DNA of 6,218 bases from Bacillota bacterium. Its GTDB lineage: Bacteria > Bacillota > Sulfobacillia > Sulfobacillales > Sulfobacillaceae. Shown here in pieces: positions 5,449 through 6,218 of this stretch (positions are counted from its first letter, which is position 1; the number at the start of each line of letters is the position of its first letter). Position numbers and translations under genes: made by a program. The notes below the pieces were generated by a model, which saw only the letters and a list, made by a program, of their open reading frames with translations, had not been told where the DNA came from and made no database searches. The stretch covers positions 1 through 6,218 of the forward strand of contig JAMCTO010000218.1 in the NCBI GenBank assembly GCA_023381095.1, given 5' to 3'.

Positions 5449-5467
5449 AATGGTTAGTGATACCATT
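5449..5467. promoter_or_regulatory. Operator-like inverted repeat upstream of the exported-protein operon
   Basis: AATGGT (5449-5454) and ACCATT (5462-5467) are perfect inverted copies with a 7-base spacer, 37-55 bases before the start codon at 5412. A CATAAAAT sequence (minus strand, 5443-5436) lies between them and the gene and could serve as a -10 element, but no good -35 is visible. Confidence 0.3.
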
Positions 5468-5594
5468 CGCCAGTGCTTATGGTAACACGGCAGAGGGAGT
5501 CTTGGCTGGAACTTATACCCTCAACATTGAAAAGAATGAATATTTCATTCGACAAGATAAACCAAGAATCGGCGCGGGTTGGTTCTTCGACTGA
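5457..5594 (+). pseudogene. Short C-terminal-looking protein fragment
   Basis: A plus-strand frame opens after TAA 5448-5450 and runs from a GTG at 5457 to TGA at 5592-5594 (45 codons) without a ribosome site. The peptide is well-behaved, not low-complexity (YGNTAEGVLAGTYTLNI; EYFIRQDKPRIGAGWFFD), and looks like the end of a beta-rich protein. It overlaps the upstream region of the minus-strand operon, so either the fragment is a relic left of the inserted transposase or the reading is chance. I do not recognise it. Confidence 0.3.
5534..5550. repeat. Perfect 7-base inverted repeat with 3-base loop
   Basis: GAATGAA (5534-5540), TAT, TTCATTC (5544-5550). It lies 122-138 bases upstream of the exported-protein start and inside the small plus-strand fragment. 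It has the form of a regulator site, but no family can be named. Confidence 0.3.
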
Positions 5595-5790
5595 GCGGGA
5601 GGCGATGGATGACCCATGGCTGATTACGCCGGCCGATGATGTTTGAGGATGGTATACGGCCTGTGTGACCTATCCCCAGTTTTAATGTCGGTATTTTCTG
5701 TATAGGAAAAATATTCTGCGCAAGGGAGAATCGAGACCCTCTGGCGAAGTGTTCAGTGTGTTCAGGACTGTTCGCACAAGGAGGATCCCG
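5595..5790. other. Leader region of the truncated transposase
   Basis: This stretch between the small fragment and the transposase start probably holds the left end of the insertion sequence and its promoter. I see an AT-rich foldable stretch around 5692-5713 (TATTTTC and GAAAAATA) but cannot place the terminal inverted repeat, because the right end of the element is missing from the window. Confidence 0.35.
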
Positions 5791-6040
5791 ATGATTCAAC
5801 TTCAGTCTATCACGTCGTTTTTCCAAATGCATGGGTGTCTACGAAAATCTCAACGCACGACGTTGGCCGCGTTAGTCTGGGCGGTCGTCCAGTTTCCACT
5901 CTTAGGCTCCGCCATCATCGGTCGCCATCTGGCGATGGCGGATGAGGTCACCACGACGGCCAAGCATGCTATCAAACGGGTTGACCGCTTTTTGGGCAAT
6001 CCGCGGATTGATATCGTGAGAGCCCAAGGCGATTTGATAA
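5791..6040 (+). pseudogene. IS4-like transposase, N-terminal fragment
   Basis: The ATG at 5791 follows AAGGAGG with a spacing of 6; the in-frame upstream extension to 5749 is not needed. The first 83 residues match the N-terminal DNA-binding region of IS4-family DDE transposases: LRKSQRTTLAALVWAVVQ, a second helix with GRHLAMA, then TTAKHAIKRVDRFLGNPRI. The family normally continues for about 300 more residues carrying the D, D and E of the RNase H-like core; none of that is present. The match ends near 6040, and the next bases belong on the opposite strand to a group II intron reverse transcriptase, so the frame merely runs out at a stop at 6076-6078. The protein cannot transpose DNA. Whether intron insertion or a later rearrangement cut it cannot be told from this window. 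Confidence 0.82.
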
Positions 6041-6169
6041 CGTGCGGCGCACCAGCCGGTCTACCGCACTTTTGGTGAGGTTCACCGGGAGATGCAACGT
6101 GCGGTCGAGGTACCGGGTCACCGATGCCAAGACGCGCTCCCCTGCCCGGTGGGAATGCACTAGGATCAT
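6041..6169 (-). pseudogene. ltrA: Group II intron reverse transcriptase/maturase, internal fragment
   Basis: On the minus strand 43 codons from 6169 to 6041 read MILVHSHRAGERVLASVTRY, then LDRTLHLPVN and KSAVDRLVRRT. This is the segment of group II intron reverse transcriptases just after the YADD active site, where R-A-G-x-R-V-x-x-S-V-T is followed by L-x-V-N-x-x-K-S-x-V. The YADD box itself and all the preceding fingers and palm (about 200 residues) are absent: the frame joins directly to intron RNA sequence at 6170. The 3' side stops at 6041, against the transposase, so the thumb end, maturase and endonuclease regions are missing too. The ATG at 6169 is simply a Met in the fragment, not a real start. 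The enzyme is certainly inactive. Confidence 0.82.
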
Positions 6170-6218
6170 CGATAAAGTAGCCCGGGGACTTTCACCCCAG
6201 GCCCTTTCAGAACCGGAC
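6170..6218 (-). ncRNA. Group II intron RNA, segment preceding the intron ORF
   Basis: Read on the minus strand this is GTCCGGTTCTGAAAGGG followed by a hairpin (CTGGGG, TGAAAG loop, TCCCCGG) and GGGCTACTTTA, the conserved sequence that stands just before the reverse transcriptase gene in many bacterial group II introns. It continues off the right edge, and its downstream side is joined abnormally to the internal reverse transcriptase fragment. Confidence 0.75.

Overview
The window looks like a broken-up accessory region from a Gram-positive bacterium. Its translation starts have strong AGGAGG-type ribosome sites, signal peptides are of the Gram-positive kind, and it carries an IS4-like transposase and a bacterial group II intron. 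Bacillota is the best guess, possibly an acidophilic or thermophilic soil/mine type such as Sulfobacillus or Alicyclobacillus, but nothing here fixes the genus. Base composition shifts repeatedly along the window and many genes are truncated or interrupted, so this is a mosaic assembled by mobile DNA rather than a stable core locus.

Layout. 1-259 (minus): the start of a membrane protein gene with an in-frame TGA at codon 4, running off the left edge. 260-613: no confident gene, with a GC-rich palindromic patch. 614-1317 (minus): the 3' part of a probable exported protein gene, followed 20 bases later by a small CxxC...HxxC two-helix membrane protein. 1354-1847 (plus): the end of one GC-rich gene and the start of another, typical of a piece cut from a mobile element. 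1781-2251 (plus): the 3' part of a second, AT-richer extracellular-type protein. 2446-2913 (plus): a lipoprotein. 3077-3870 (plus): tatC, broken by a frameshift and a stop codon. 3871-4300: no intact gene, but several strong hairpins. 4301-5412 (minus): the only clearly intact operon, an exported Thr/Gly-linker protein with a hydrophobic glycine-rich domain, a small four-helix membrane protein, and a terminator. 5457-5594 (plus): a small C-terminal-looking fragment. 5791-6040 (plus): an IS4-like transposase cut after about 83 residues. 6041-6218 (minus): a group II intron with most of its reverse transcriptase deleted, abutting the transposase.

The locus of most interest is the minus-strand pair at 4360-5412. 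A secreted protein with a conserved-looking N-terminal module, a low-complexity linker and a membrane-active-looking C-terminal half is translationally coupled to a tiny polytopic membrane protein. That layout fits a secreted antimicrobial peptide or toxin with an immunity protein, which is an inference. The interrupted gene at 958-1317 may be a relic of the same kind of arrangement, with its own small membrane protein downstream.
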